From positions 3,535,571 to 3,599,570 of the forward strand of contig NC_044916.1 in the NCBI RefSeq assembly GCF_003576645.1: DNA of 64,000 bases. Direction: 5' to 3'. Position numbers and translations under genes: made by a program. The DNA comes from Ipomoea triloba. Lineage: Eukaryota; Streptophyta; Magnoliopsida; Solanales; Convolvulaceae. Positions 11,124 through 22,216 of the stretch are shown here, one piece after another. Positions within the stretch are counted from its first letter, which is position 1. The number at the start of each line of letters is the position of its first letter. A model generated the notes under the pieces. It saw only the letters and a list, made by a program, of their open reading frames with translations, was not told the DNA's origin and searched no databases.

Positions 11124-11322
11124 GCAGCACCGGCTGTCGCCGGACAGCCGGTGCTGTCAAACACGACAGCCATGGCCGTTGGTCGTTCCAGATCTGGACC
11201 TCAAGTTTGAGGTCCAGATCTATAAGACGGACGGCCATTGCCGTCTCCGATCGGGAACGGCCATGGTCGTCCGTCATTCCAGACGGCCATGGCCCTCGTT
11301 CCTCGCCGGACAGCCGGTGCTG
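11124..11322. other. GC-rich core of MULE-A, possible captured host segment
   Basis: This strongly GC-rich island sits in an AT-rich element. CCGGACAGCCGGTGCTG occurs at both edges, and a short perfect palindrome (about 11191-11221, AGATCTGGACC with its mirror) lies inside. MULEs commonly carry captured gene pieces. No protein family is recognisable here. Confidence 0.4.
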
Positions 11323-11459
11323 AAATTTTATTTTTAAATTTTTTTTTTTAATTTTCTTAATTTCTTATAAATAAATTTTAAAAAATAAAAATTATTTAAA
11401 AAAGACAAGTGTCAAATATTTAAAGAAATAACCTGCTAAATAGGTCAATTTAGACTCTC

Positions 11460-12177
11460 TTTTTTTTTTTTGAAAACCAAAGGAATAATCATATATTAAT
11501 CAGAAAGCAAAGCAGAGATACAATCAGGAGGGTTAGACACCCACGAACCAAGGACAGACACAGAATCAGTTGCCCTAACAAGGGTATGAGCCACGTGATT
11601 CGCTGACCTTCGGATATGGCGAACAGTCACGTTCCCAATATCCATAGCAATACTACGACATTGCTTAACAATAACACCAACATATGACAAGTCTAACGAG
11701 GTAGAATTAAAAACAAGACAAAAATTTAGACAATCTGTTTCAAGAATAACATTATTATGCCCTGAACTCTTGAGCCAAATGAGTGCCTCTTAACCGACAT
11801 TGCTTCGGCGAGGTAAGGATCATTCCCGCAATTCAGACGACCAGTAGCTGCCGCAATAAAGCGTCCATTATGATCACGGAGCACTGTTCCAAAGCCTGCA
11901 CCATCCGCAAATATTGCAGTGTCCACATTACATTTGAGAGTATTAGCAGGTGGTGGCATCCAAATGCAGTCAGCATTATTTTCACAAGCCACAAAACTTG
12001 GCAGCAAACTTTGTCTCCACGTATCACAATAGATTTCCACTTGTCGACAAAGCCCAGGCAAAGACCACATTCCATTTCTCCATATTTTATCATTCCTTGC
12101 ATTCCATAGGGACAACATAACCGCCGCCATGTGAACAGCTTTGTCAATTGTCGAAGAAGCCAATATTTTTTCCATGT
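11460..12177 (-). mobile_element. LINE 3' end with RNase H-like domain, frameshifted
   Basis: On the minus strand the sequence encodes LWNARNDKIWRNG, then a plant non-LTR RNase H-like domain: LKCNVDTAIFADGAGFG, LRDHNGRFIAAATG, PYLAEAMSVK. A frameshift follows, and the domain resumes with YVGVIVKQCR and VRHIRRSANHVAHTLVRA, ending near 11496. The poly-A tail appears on the plus strand as T at 11460-11471. The 5' part (endonuclease and reverse transcriptase) is missing, which is typical 5' truncation. It sits inside MULE-A and no target duplication is evident. Confidence 0.75.
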
Positions 12178-12215
12178 AGTATGATGACTTATTTGTACTT
12201 TATCCTATCATTATT

Positions 12216-12947
12216 CACAGATAATATCGTTTCACGCAATTTTTGTTTTATGCGGCCCGTTTATTATTGTTTTTATAACTCATAAACAATATTATTATAA
12301 TTCTTCTTACCCTATAAATTTCATTATTCTTAACATACATAGTACATTATTCTAATACATAAAGAATATTATTTTAACTCATAAAGTACATTATGCTAAC
12401 TCAAATTTTATTTTTTTTTTGAAAACCTACTAACTCATAATATTGAACGACGCAGTTTTGAATTGTTGTACAAACAAATTTTTTTCAATATTTTGTTGTA
12501 AAATATATGTACATAGTCAAACTTCTTGGGGATGCTTTTAACTTTAATAATTAAAAAAAAAAACTAGGAAAAATGAGCTATGTGCTATAGTCAAAGAGAA
12601 ATAATGAGGGTTAAAGCGACATTTTTGGAATACAATGGAAGTCTAGAAATTCCTCAATGTTCACTATATTTCTTCCCTTTCATTATAGTGGACCTCAAAT
12701 CCAACATATTACATTCAATTCTTTATACACATACAATATTTGATTTCTTGAGCCTATTAGATTTGTTTGGGCAATCCTCTAAGGTAATTGGAGTATGATG
12801 GGCCAAAGTATTAGCCCCAAGAGGTTTGAAACATATCAACGATCCTCTAAGCTAATTGGACTATGATGGGCCAAAGTATTAGCCCCAATAGGTTTGAAAC
12901 TTATCAACTTTGATTTTAGTTGAAGTTCAATATTACTATATGATATT
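12216..12947. other. Non-coding stretch with a 68-base tandem duplication
   Basis: AT-rich sequence without a gene. Two adjacent copies of a 68-base unit start at 12776 and 12844 (CCTCTAAGGTAATTGGAG and the variant CCTCTAAGCTAATTGGAC). Degenerate TCATAAA/TACATTAT words recur at 12280-12400. Confidence 0.55.
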
Positions 12948-13078
12948 GGTCTGCGCCAAAGACCTTGGCACCCGATGTCTCAATTTACACTCTCACATAG
13001 ACGATGGGAGTGAGTTTGAACCTCAGTGGAGTCAACTGTTGACTACGATACTACAAGTCAGTAATACTCCAAAAAAAA
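12948..13078 (+). mobile_element. tRNA-derived SINE with target duplication
   Basis: AAAGACCTTGGCACCCG (A-box region) and GAGTTTGAACCTCAG (B-box region) are followed by an A-rich tail at 13071-13079. The flanking repeat ATGATATT(G/C)GTCT at about 12940 and 13079 supports retroposition. It is too short to encode protein. Confidence 0.55.
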
Positions 13079-13447
13079 ATGATATTCGTCTTGTCTGCGG
13101 ACTCAGGTTCACCTTCGTCTTCATGGCCATGGAGACAAAGAAGTTCTCAAGCAGTTTTTTTTTTTAATTTAAAATTATTTTTAAGTAATCGCTAGGTTAG
13201 CATATTTTAAGGTAAATACGTCATTTTGAGTTGAATTGTATTAGTTTGTGGTTGTCCATTGGTTCAATTACATTTTTTTTTAAGTTTGATGACCTAAATG
13301 CAGTTTAATGTGCAATTGAGTGACTTATTTGACCCTTTTTTTTTTTAATATCTGAGGAAATGCATGAGCTAATTAATGAGCATTGAATAAACATGAGTCA
13401 TCTCACAAATGAAAAGTAGGAGGGGAAAAAAACATTTTCCTTAGTTT
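13079..13447. other. Non-coding stretch with a MULE-A-like terminal fragment
   Basis: AATTGAGTGACTTATTTGACCC near 13311-13332 resembles the repeated phrases of the MULE-A terminal repeat, so part of this stretch is probably a related element end. No gene is seen. Confidence 0.4.
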
Positions 13448-13801
13448 AAGGAGGCAGAGGCAGTTTGTGTTCGTGAAGCTTTGAGCTGGCTAAAGGGCAC
13501 AGACATGGGGGAGCTGGATGTTGAAATAGATTCTCAATTAGTTTTTAATGCTTTACGTTCAGACTCTTTTAATTCTGATTTGGTTTTATTATTGCTGATG
13601 TTAAAGAAGTAGCATCCACTATTGATGGTGTTGACTTCTACTTTATTAAGCGATCTGCGAATCGTGCTGCCCACTTAGTTGCTCGGGAGGCTGTTTCTTT
13701 GTCAGGTTGCGGAGAATGGTTTGATGACCCTCCTCCTTTTCTTGTGGATTATCTTTCTTCTGAGTTAATGAATTAAGTCTTTTATTTCATTAAAAAAAAA
13801 A
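13448..13801 (+). mobile_element. 5'-truncated LINE with RNase H-like end and clean target duplication
   Basis: It encodes EAVCVREALSWLKG, then LDVEIDSQLVFNALRSD, a frame break, and VDFYFIKRSANRAAHLVARE through to FLVDYLSSELMN, stop and poly-A. The 17-base direct repeat AACATTTTCCTTAGTTT (13431-13447 and 13802-13818) marks target-primed insertion. The copy is dead: it has no reverse transcriptase and it is frameshifted. Confidence 0.85.
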
Positions 13802-13818
13802 AACATTTTCCTTAGTTT

Positions 13819-14908
13819 GTACGGAGGAGCAGTTTTTACGTTTTCGAATTGGTTTATTGACTTATTCGAACGCAAAAGGTAGGAATGATTGATTGAACCT
13901 AAGACGAAATCTTCAAAACTCCGTTTTCGTTTCATTTTCCGTATTAGTACATAATCCAAATGAATACTGCACCTATTTTTGGTGCACATAAATAAATACA
14001 ATAAGCCTTTCCCACTACCAACTTGCCGGCAACGCAGGACATATGTTAATAGTGCAATAATTATTTCAATCTCATTCCCATAGCATTCAACAATTGATCA
14101 CGGAATAAAAACAACTATTTCCATTGATAACCCAAGTTTTATGACTCTGTTGTAGACTTGTAGTATACTTTAGACCTCATAAATTTACTTCCAAGTCCAC
14201 GGAGAGGTAAACTGAATAATCTTTTCGATACTTAACACTAAATTATATATTTTTGGGCGTAAAATATCTCATCTCAAACCTGTAATGTTCGTCGCAGTTA
14301 TTGAACTCCCATCTGGAAACAAATATTAAGTGAAACTTATCATTCACTAGTTTATCACCATTCAATTAAAATGTTAGTTGAAAGATCTTGCTTGATGAAT
14401 TAACTTTGTTGCTTTTCTTTTTATTTTAGTGTATGTACTGTTTGATGTGTGTTATGATCTAATATTGAGTCAATATCACGCAATTGACTTATCGTATCAT
14501 CATATAAGATTGGTCGAGGTCACTCAACTAAGCAATAATGTAGACGAATCAAACCACACTAAAATAGTGAATACAATTAATTAATTAGCTAGTTTAACCC
14601 ATGAACTAATAAACTCATATATCCCCTATTATATTTTCAATGTGAGACTTTTAACAAGGTAATAATAAATTCTCATAGATGGTGTGAGTGTTATTCATAA
14701 TTGATAAATAGATGTACACATATAAGTGTATTTAACATGGTTCTTGCAACACGTGTGGCATATGAAGGTACATTTGTCTTCGTGGGACTCCAGTTGGCTT
14801 GGGATCAAGGTTACCGTCATGATTTGGTGGATAAGTGATTATACATTGGTTGTTAAATGACTAAAAGGATGATGAATGATTTATGATTGTGTGGCTAATG
14901 TTTTAGAG
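13819..14908. other. AT-rich non-coding stretch
   Basis: No gene, RNA gene or clear repeat is recognised on either strand. Confidence 0.45.
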
Positions 14909-14934
14909 GAATGTAAGAGCATCCATAATAGTCA

Positions 14935-14970
<36 letters not shown>

Positions 14971-15296
14971 TTTTTTTGTGTTTTTTTTTTTAGGAATTTT
15001 GTGTGAGTGTGATTATGAAAGAGAATATGAGAGGGAAGATAAAAAAAAAAGAAGAAGATATAAATAAACAAAACTGATTCTTTGTAGTAAATGTCAACAG
15101 GACGCGTCAGATTAACCCCAAATGTCAAACAACAACAAATGTGCGCCTGAAAAACAAAAGCAATGGGTCCCACATTCTTAAAAAAACTCCATTCATTGCA
15201 TATTAACCCCATATTTCTCTCTCTTGCACTATTTCTCCTACATGTCATGAGTTACTGTACAAAAAACTCCAAAAAAGACCACTGATTGTGGTGGGA
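14909..15296. mobile_element. Possible MITE with GAGCATCCATAAT end
   Basis: The left end reads AAGAGCATCCATAATAGTC followed by a long T run. The right end, reversed, reads CACCACAATCAGTGGTC, a loose match. Such ends are typical of short plant MITEs. The target duplication is not resolved and the T run is of uncertain length. Confidence 0.35.
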
Positions 15297-16162
15297 AATT
15301 CATGAAAAGTTTGGTTAGAGCACTGAGCACATGTTTATGAAACAAATCGAGTTTTGTTTTATTATCTCTCTTAATTGTGATTGATGTCTAAAATGGTAGG
15401 AGACTCTAATCTACATTTGTCTTTTTGACGTTTTTTTTTTTTTTTTGCTAAATGATAGTTGTTGATTATTACATTTATATATTGACGTAGTAGAATTGTA
15501 ACTTGAGTGTTTGTCTTAGTGATCACTTGCTCTGAAAAAAGACATATGTGTCGAACTTGGATTGTATGCTTATCATTTTGAATAAAAAAATGTATCTAAT
15601 ATTATTCCATCACTTCTAACCACATCCGTATTCCCATGAATCTCGTTTTTATTTTTCTTAGCAACAAAATTCTCATTCAAGGATCATATTTGAGGATTTT
15701 TAGATATGAAAAATGTTGTATGATATTCCTCGATAATAAAGTTTCTAGCTTGCATTGCAATTGTGAATTTTTACATTATATGATCCAAATAATATGTTTA
15801 TTAACTATATTCTTCATTTTTGTAGATATATATAGAATACTGAAGAAAAAATAAAGGAAAAAATGTGTCAACATTTAAATTTAAAAATAAAAAAAGTGAA
15901 GAATTGGATATGACACTATATACAAAATTTAATACACTTTTTAACTATACATATATACCTACTCTTACTAAAATTAAATATAACGTTGTTACCCGTTAGA
16001 GTACATTTAAATTTTACCAACGACAAAACAAGGTATTAAACTTGTCTACACTATTAATATTAATGTATAATTATTCAGATGTACGTAGTTTCATTAAGAC
16101 ACATATTGTGATTTATAGTAAATTATACTGATTTGTGACTTTGTGGCCCATTAATCACATTA
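15297..16162. other. AT-rich intergenic stretch upstream of the MOR1 gene
   Basis: There is no gene or repeat I can name. Short open frames are Phe/Ile-rich and have no motif. Confidence 0.45.
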
Positions 16163-16404
16163 CGGCAAATTATTGTGTGGACCATGGTCCACACAGCTAT
16201 GTGGACCATAATCAAATGTACATTTTTAATGTACTAAATGTACATTATTTTTGTACTGAATGTACATTATTTTAATACTATAAAAATAATGTACATTCAG
16301 TACACAAATAATGTACATCATCTGAATATAATGTACATTATTTTTATATTGAATGTGCATTATTTAATAGAGCTGTGTGGACCATGGTCCACACAATAAT
16401 GATT
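16163..16404. mobile_element. Mutator-type MITE, best-preserved ACCATGGTCC copy
   Basis: Perfect 9-base direct repeats ATCACATTA lie at 16154-16162 and 16405-16413. Left end CGGCAAATTATTGTGTGG and right end (reversed) AATCATTATTGTGTGG each run into ACCATGGTCCACACA. The interior is repeated AATGTACATT words in both orientations. It lies about 680 bases upstream of the MOR1 start codon. Confidence 0.85.
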
Positions 16405-16413
16405 ATCACATTA

Positions 16414-17088
16414 CAATAGAAATTATGATAAATATTTATTTTTAGATAATATATCTATAAATAAATCTTCAATCTTCAATATGTCTAATATAATAAAAAT
16501 AAACTTAATCCAGCTTATATTCAAACTTAAATATAACACCGTTATAAGTGCCTTGCCTACTCTCCGCTCTCAGTCCTCCTCACTGGCCCCCACAAAGAGC
16601 TCCTTCAAATTACTCCGCTCAACAACAGCAGATCAAATTTAAATCTCCCACGCGCTCCCCTTCCCACGCACGCCCTAATTGGACCAAATACCCGGGACCC
16701 ATTAGTGACGCCATGCGGCAACGTCTGATTAGCACGTGCATTTCAATCTTGCTTTACGCGAGCCGTCCTTCCGATAATCCAAAACGTAAAACTCAAATTA
16801 GCCTACTGGTCGGTCCCTCCCAAAAAAAAAAAAAAAAGAAAAGAAAAACAAATCATCACTTTCTCTCAACCCTCATTGCCAAACTCGCCGGCAATCGGCT
16901 AAGATTGAAACCCAGAATCATCAAACTACAAGACGACACCGTTCTCCTCCCTCTCTCTCTCTCTCTGTGTCTCTCACAGAGATCGGTGCACGGATGATTT
17001 GTGACGTATATACGTGCATTGGGAGATATCTTTAGGTGTATAATATATACTGTGTGTATATTTAGATACGTGTTGATAGATTTTTGCA
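16414..17088 (+). promoter_or_regulatory. MOR1 upstream region and 5' leader
   Basis: Base composition shifts to C-rich and then CT-rich (CTCCCTCTCTCTCTCTCTC at about 16948-16966), typical of plant core promoter or 5' leader sequence. The leader probably begins near 16850. A 149-codon open frame here (16548-16997) has low-complexity composition and ends before the real start. Confidence 0.5.
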
Positions 17089-19473
17089 ATGTCGGAGGAC
17101 GAGAAGTTGTTGAAGGAGGCTAAGAAGCTTCCATGGGAGGAGCGGTTGACGCACAAGAATTGGAAGGTACGAAATGACGCCAACATCGACCTCGCGGCGG
17201 TGTTCGATTCCATCACCGATCCCAAGGACCCGCGCATACGTGAATTTGGTGAGTGTAGGGTTTCGATTGTGTCAGATCTGGTTTCGTGTTTTGCGATCTC
17301 GTTGTTGTCGATCTACGGACTGTTGCATGTAATGCGAAGCTGTTTTGATGCCGTCTAGATCTTAATTTTCGAAAATTTGGGTGACTTTTATGATAGGACC
17401 GTTTTTTAGGAAGATGGTGGTCGATTCAAATGCGCCGGTTCAAGAGAAGGCACTTGATGCTCTAATTTGTTACTTGAAAGCAGCTGATGCTGATGCGGGA
17501 AGGTAATTCATTAAGTAATTTATTATTGGTGCGTGAATAGGCTTAAGTGGCAATGCAAATGATTTTGAAATGCTCTTGGGTGGATAGGTTCGCGAAAGAA
17601 GTATGTGATGCAGTAGTAGCTAAATGCTTGACGGGGAGGCCGAAGACAGTTGAGAAGGCTCAAGCAGTATTTTTGCTTTGGGTAGAGTTAGAGGCTGTTG
17701 AGGCATTCCTGGTATTTTTCTGCGAAGCTGTGATTTTCCCTTAAGCAATTCTCATTGCATATAAGTTTGTGGACTTGAATAAAACACTTTGAAGGGCTGA
17801 ATAGAGTTCCTAAACTTCATGTTCTGAATCCAATCCCAGTTAAACTTTTTGTCCTTTCAAGTTTTGGCAAGCATATATTGATTTGGCTGAAGCATTGTTC
17901 AGCCCAATAAATGGATTTGCTCAGCTAAAGTGATAATTTGGCCTGTTGCATTGCGCCTGCTGCAACTCTTTGCTGTATTGTATGAGTAACTTGCAGCTGA
18001 AAGGATTGTTGGAGAACTTTGAGTTCAAAATGTGTCAAGACAAATTTTGTATTTTTTTTTCTGGAATATTAATTTGTATGAGTAACTTGCAGCTGAAAGG
18101 ATTGTTGGAGAACTTTGAGTTCAAAATGTGTCAGACAAATTTTGTATTTTTTTTTTCTGGAATATTAATTAGCATCTTTTATGTGTTAATTTGCTACAGG
18201 ATGCTATGGAGAAAGCCATTAAAAATAAAGTTGCCAAAGCTGTTGTTCCTGCGATTGATGTCATGTTTCAGGCCTTGAGGTCCAGTGAAATCTGTTCTTC
18301 TGCAGTTCTGCAGTATACATTGTTACTTGTTTGATGGTTGGAGTATTAACACTTTTCCTGTAATTATCAGTGAATTTGGAGCAAAGGTTGTCCCGCCGAA
18401 GAGAATATTGAAGATGCTTCCTGAATTGTTTGATCATCAGGATCAGAACGTTCGAGCCTGCTCTAAGGGTCTAACATTGGAACTCTGTCGCTGGATTGGG
18501 AAGGATCCAGTGAAATCAATACTTTTTGAAAAAATGCGTGATACAATGGTATGCTTGATTGCCTAACCCTCTTCAGTTTGTTGCTTCTCATTCATATTTC
18601 TTGCTATGGAATCTGATTAATTTTTTTCTTGTGTTATAAGAAAAAAGAATTGGAGGCTGAGCTCATTAATGTCACTGGATCTGCTAAGCCAACTCGCAAA
18701 ATAAGGTATAATTTCTGGATCTGATAATCTTTTTTTTTTTTTTTTCATCAACACATTTCTTTTCTTCTTCTTCTGTGGAAGGGTGAAGTGTGTGAACCTC
18801 TATAAATTTTGGTTAATGTTTGCCAGATCTGAGCAAGACAAGGTGCTTGAAGAGGATGCTGTTCCTGAGACAGCTGGCTCTGGCCCTTCCGAAGAATTAG
18901 CTGAAGACAGTATGTAACCTCTTTGCTCAATTATGTTTCTTTGTAAAATTTTGATATTAATAACTCTCTCAGTTTAGGCTGTTAGGTCACAAGTAGAATA
19001 CTCTTGAAGCTAATACAGGTGGCTTGGTGTAATATTAGTTTTTCTGGACCTGAGCTGCTCCCTTTAATTTTCTGTCAGTTCCACAGGAGATAGATGAGTA
19101 TGAACTTGTAGATCCTGTTGATATTTTGACTCCCCTTGAGAAGTCTGGGTTTTGGGAAGGAGTGGTAGGTTCTCTGTTGCTATCCATTGTGCTTTTTAGC
19201 AACTTTTGAATGTCTATTACTTGACTAACAATTGTTTTTTTGTATTGATACTTTTGTCTTATTTTAGTGTTAGTGAAGCACTGAGGCCCCATATATTTAT
19301 TTTGCTTCTTTGTCTTTTACTTTTTGTATACAGAAAGCTACAAAGTGGTCTGAACGGAAGGAAGCTGTTGCAGAGTTAACAAAGCTTGCTTCCACAAAGA
19401 AAATAGCACCTGGTGATTTTTCAGAAATTTGCAGAACATTGAAGAAGGTCTTTATCCAGTTTGGAATTGAATG

Positions 19474-19510
<37 letters not shown>

Positions 19511-22179
19511 ATTTAGGGTTGATTGATGGCTTATCTGCCTTCTGTACTCTTTTTTAGACAACATTATTACTTTAATGATGCTAGTTTAAGTAGTATGTTG
19601 TGAGTACTTTTGGTGGAGTTCTGTGTTTATTGTATTTGTGTATTTTTCTCTTTTCTCTCTATGCTTGCCATATTGCACTGTGATTTTCAAGTAATAGTTC
19701 CATTTTCTTTACATTGCAGCTTATCACTGATGTAAACATTGCTGTAGCTGTTGAAGCCATACAAGCAATTGGAAATCTTGCAAGGGGACTAAGAACCCAT
19801 TTTTCAGCAAGCTCACGGTTCTTACTGCCTGTTTTACTGGCAAGTTTGTGTATTTTAGACCTTATAATTATTTATCTTGATAAGAATTTTTGGAACTTAT
19901 ATTTTGGTTGCTGCATATGCCATTTTAAGTGGTCATTTTAAAAATGTTTCTTATTGCAGTTTGCTTTGATTACTATTTCTCAGTAATAAGTTAATGAACT
20001 TATTCCTATTTGTATAGACTGTAAGCATTAGCCCAAATTTCACATTTTCACAGAGGAAAATAAATAAGATTGATTAGTTAATAACTAAATCTCTTTCAGC
20101 CTGTAACCAAATCTAGTGATTGCTAAATTCTCTGCATTTAATTTTGGTGCAGTTTAACTATAACACTAGTTCTGTTACTTAGATGATGTTCCAATGGATG
20201 GAAACTTGTGTCTCTGGAAGATATGAAGATCTAACTTTTTGTTGTCCAATACAAGTTTGAGGCATGTTGGTGTACTAAATAAGTACTACGTACAACATAA
20301 ATGTGTGACTCTAAAGTTGGTATCCATGTATATAGTTTAAATCTACTGTAAATTTGTAATGCACTGGGCCTGCATGGCTGCATGTGTGCCCATTGCATTA
20401 TTTGGCTCAAGGGCACCTGTACAACTCATTTTTGGCTCTTATTGGAACTCGAGAGGCCAAAAGTTTAACCCTTTATTGCGGCAATCAATGGCCAGCTTAT
20501 ATAGTGTTCATAAATACTCATTTCTTACTGATGTTGGATAATACAATTCTAATCTATTTTATGTAAGAAATGTATGATTAGTTCTTAAAAAACTTTGGTA
20601 ATAGTTTATTGGAGGCTGTAAAGGACCAGCAGCTGCTTGGTGGTACAGCAGTTACCCTTGAGTCTTTTGTGTTTCTTAGCTTGTTTTCCTGATGCTTTGT
20701 TCCTTAACTACTTTTGTTATTTTTTTTTAATCAGGAAAAATTGAAAGAGAAAAAGCCTGCTTTGTCAGAGTCACTTACTCAAACACTGCAGGCAATGCAC
20801 AAGTCTGGGTGCTTAAATCTCCCAGATATTGTCGAAGGCAGGTTTTTATTCAAAATATGCAATTCTTACAAGTCATGCTTTGGGAAATCACTTAAGAAAA
20901 AGTGAAAAAAGTTGTTAGAGAAGAAATTATTTGCATGGTGTTATCTTATGCTGCTAACCCCAATTAGATGGATGTAGCCTACAACTTTTACTTTTACTTT
21001 TACTATTCGCATGCTATATATAGATATTTAATAATCTCTTTTTCAGAATAAATATTTTCATTAAAAGCACTAAGAATTTAATAACTGTTGTGAATTACTT
21101 ATTTGTCCTTTGTCTGGTTTCCCTCGATTAAAACCTGCATATAATTTTAAATGATTTATGTCTTATATTTTTTAAAAAAACTTATAGTTTATATGTTTTA
21201 GCATATTTAGGAGAATATTCAAGAAACTTGTGAGTAGATTATGGATTAGTCAGAATCCATACTTGATACTCCCATATATTAGCCATAAAATTTGTGCTAT
21301 GGGGCCATATAATTAAGTGAATCTTGACTATTCCCTCTTGGATTGACACTTTTTTTGGATTATGTTTTTGCTGAGCTTGAACATTGTTTTTTTGCAGATA
21401 TTAAAGCAGCCACAAAGAATAAAGTTCCTCTTGTTCGATCTATGACATTGAACTGGGTGACATTTTGTATTGAAACGAGCAACAAAGCTATTATTCTCAA
21501 AGTTCACAAGGAGTATGTTCCCATTTGTATGGAGGTAAGTTACAATATTTTTTGATATGTAGCTGATGTTGTTTTCTTGATGATTTTAGTAACTATTTAG
21601 CATCCTTTGTGACTTATATAGGTTCAGGTGGTTTTTTTTTATTTTTATAATAGCTTGTCAAGTTTAATTCCTTGTATTTATATTTACTAGTGTCTCCATT
21701 AGAGAATGTCTTATCAATGATTATTTTTAAAAGATGCATTCCACCTTTCTTGCAATGTTATGTTTCCCTTCATAATAGTACTATTGCTGTTCTTCTTTTG
21801 CTATATATGGAGTAATGGATTATGGGATTATAATATTTCAATTTTCAAAATATTGTTTAGTTTTAATACAGTGACGAATTGCATTTGCAATTAATCGTAT
21901 TTCATATATTTTCTTGTATTTCATACATACATATAATTTGTATTTTTTTTTTATATATATATAGAGGGTGAGGTTCCTATGAGAACCAGTCTCCCCATGA
22001 TTCAATGAGAACCAATATCATCCATTAAAAAATAGATCTATGGATGAGATTAATTGCGGGATTAAAAACACGCGTGTGCATATTAGGCATTATGATGTGT
22101 GCATATTAAGCATGTGTTGTGTGCAACATAGGGACATGCTTAATATGCGCACATCATAATGCCTAATATGCACACGCAT

Positions 22180-22216
<37 letters not shown>

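Larger units (their letters stand above)
9800..12206. mobile_element. Composite Mutator-like element (MULE-A) with nested insertions
   Basis: Perfect 9-base direct repeats ATCATTATT flank it at 9791-9799 and 12207-12215. Its ends are GAGATAAAGTATAAATAAGT on the left and, reversed, AGGATAAAGTACAAATAAGT on the right. The left terminal repeat is long, built from phrases such as AAATAAGTCACCGAACTCG. Inside lie a second MULE (10045-11102) with its own target duplication, a GC-rich core (11124-11322), and a reverse-oriented LINE 3' end (11460-12177) that interrupts the right arm. About 110 bases of the right arm that should mirror 9830-9940 are absent. No transposase is encoded, so the element is non-autonomous. 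Confidence 0.8.

Noticed and set aside
12910..13167. An 85-codon frame as a gene
   Set aside because: It covers a SINE with its tail and target repeat.
16548..16997. A 149-codon frame upstream of MOR1
   Set aside because: Pro/Ser/Lys-rich low complexity through an A run and a CT microsatellite; it lies in the probable leader region.
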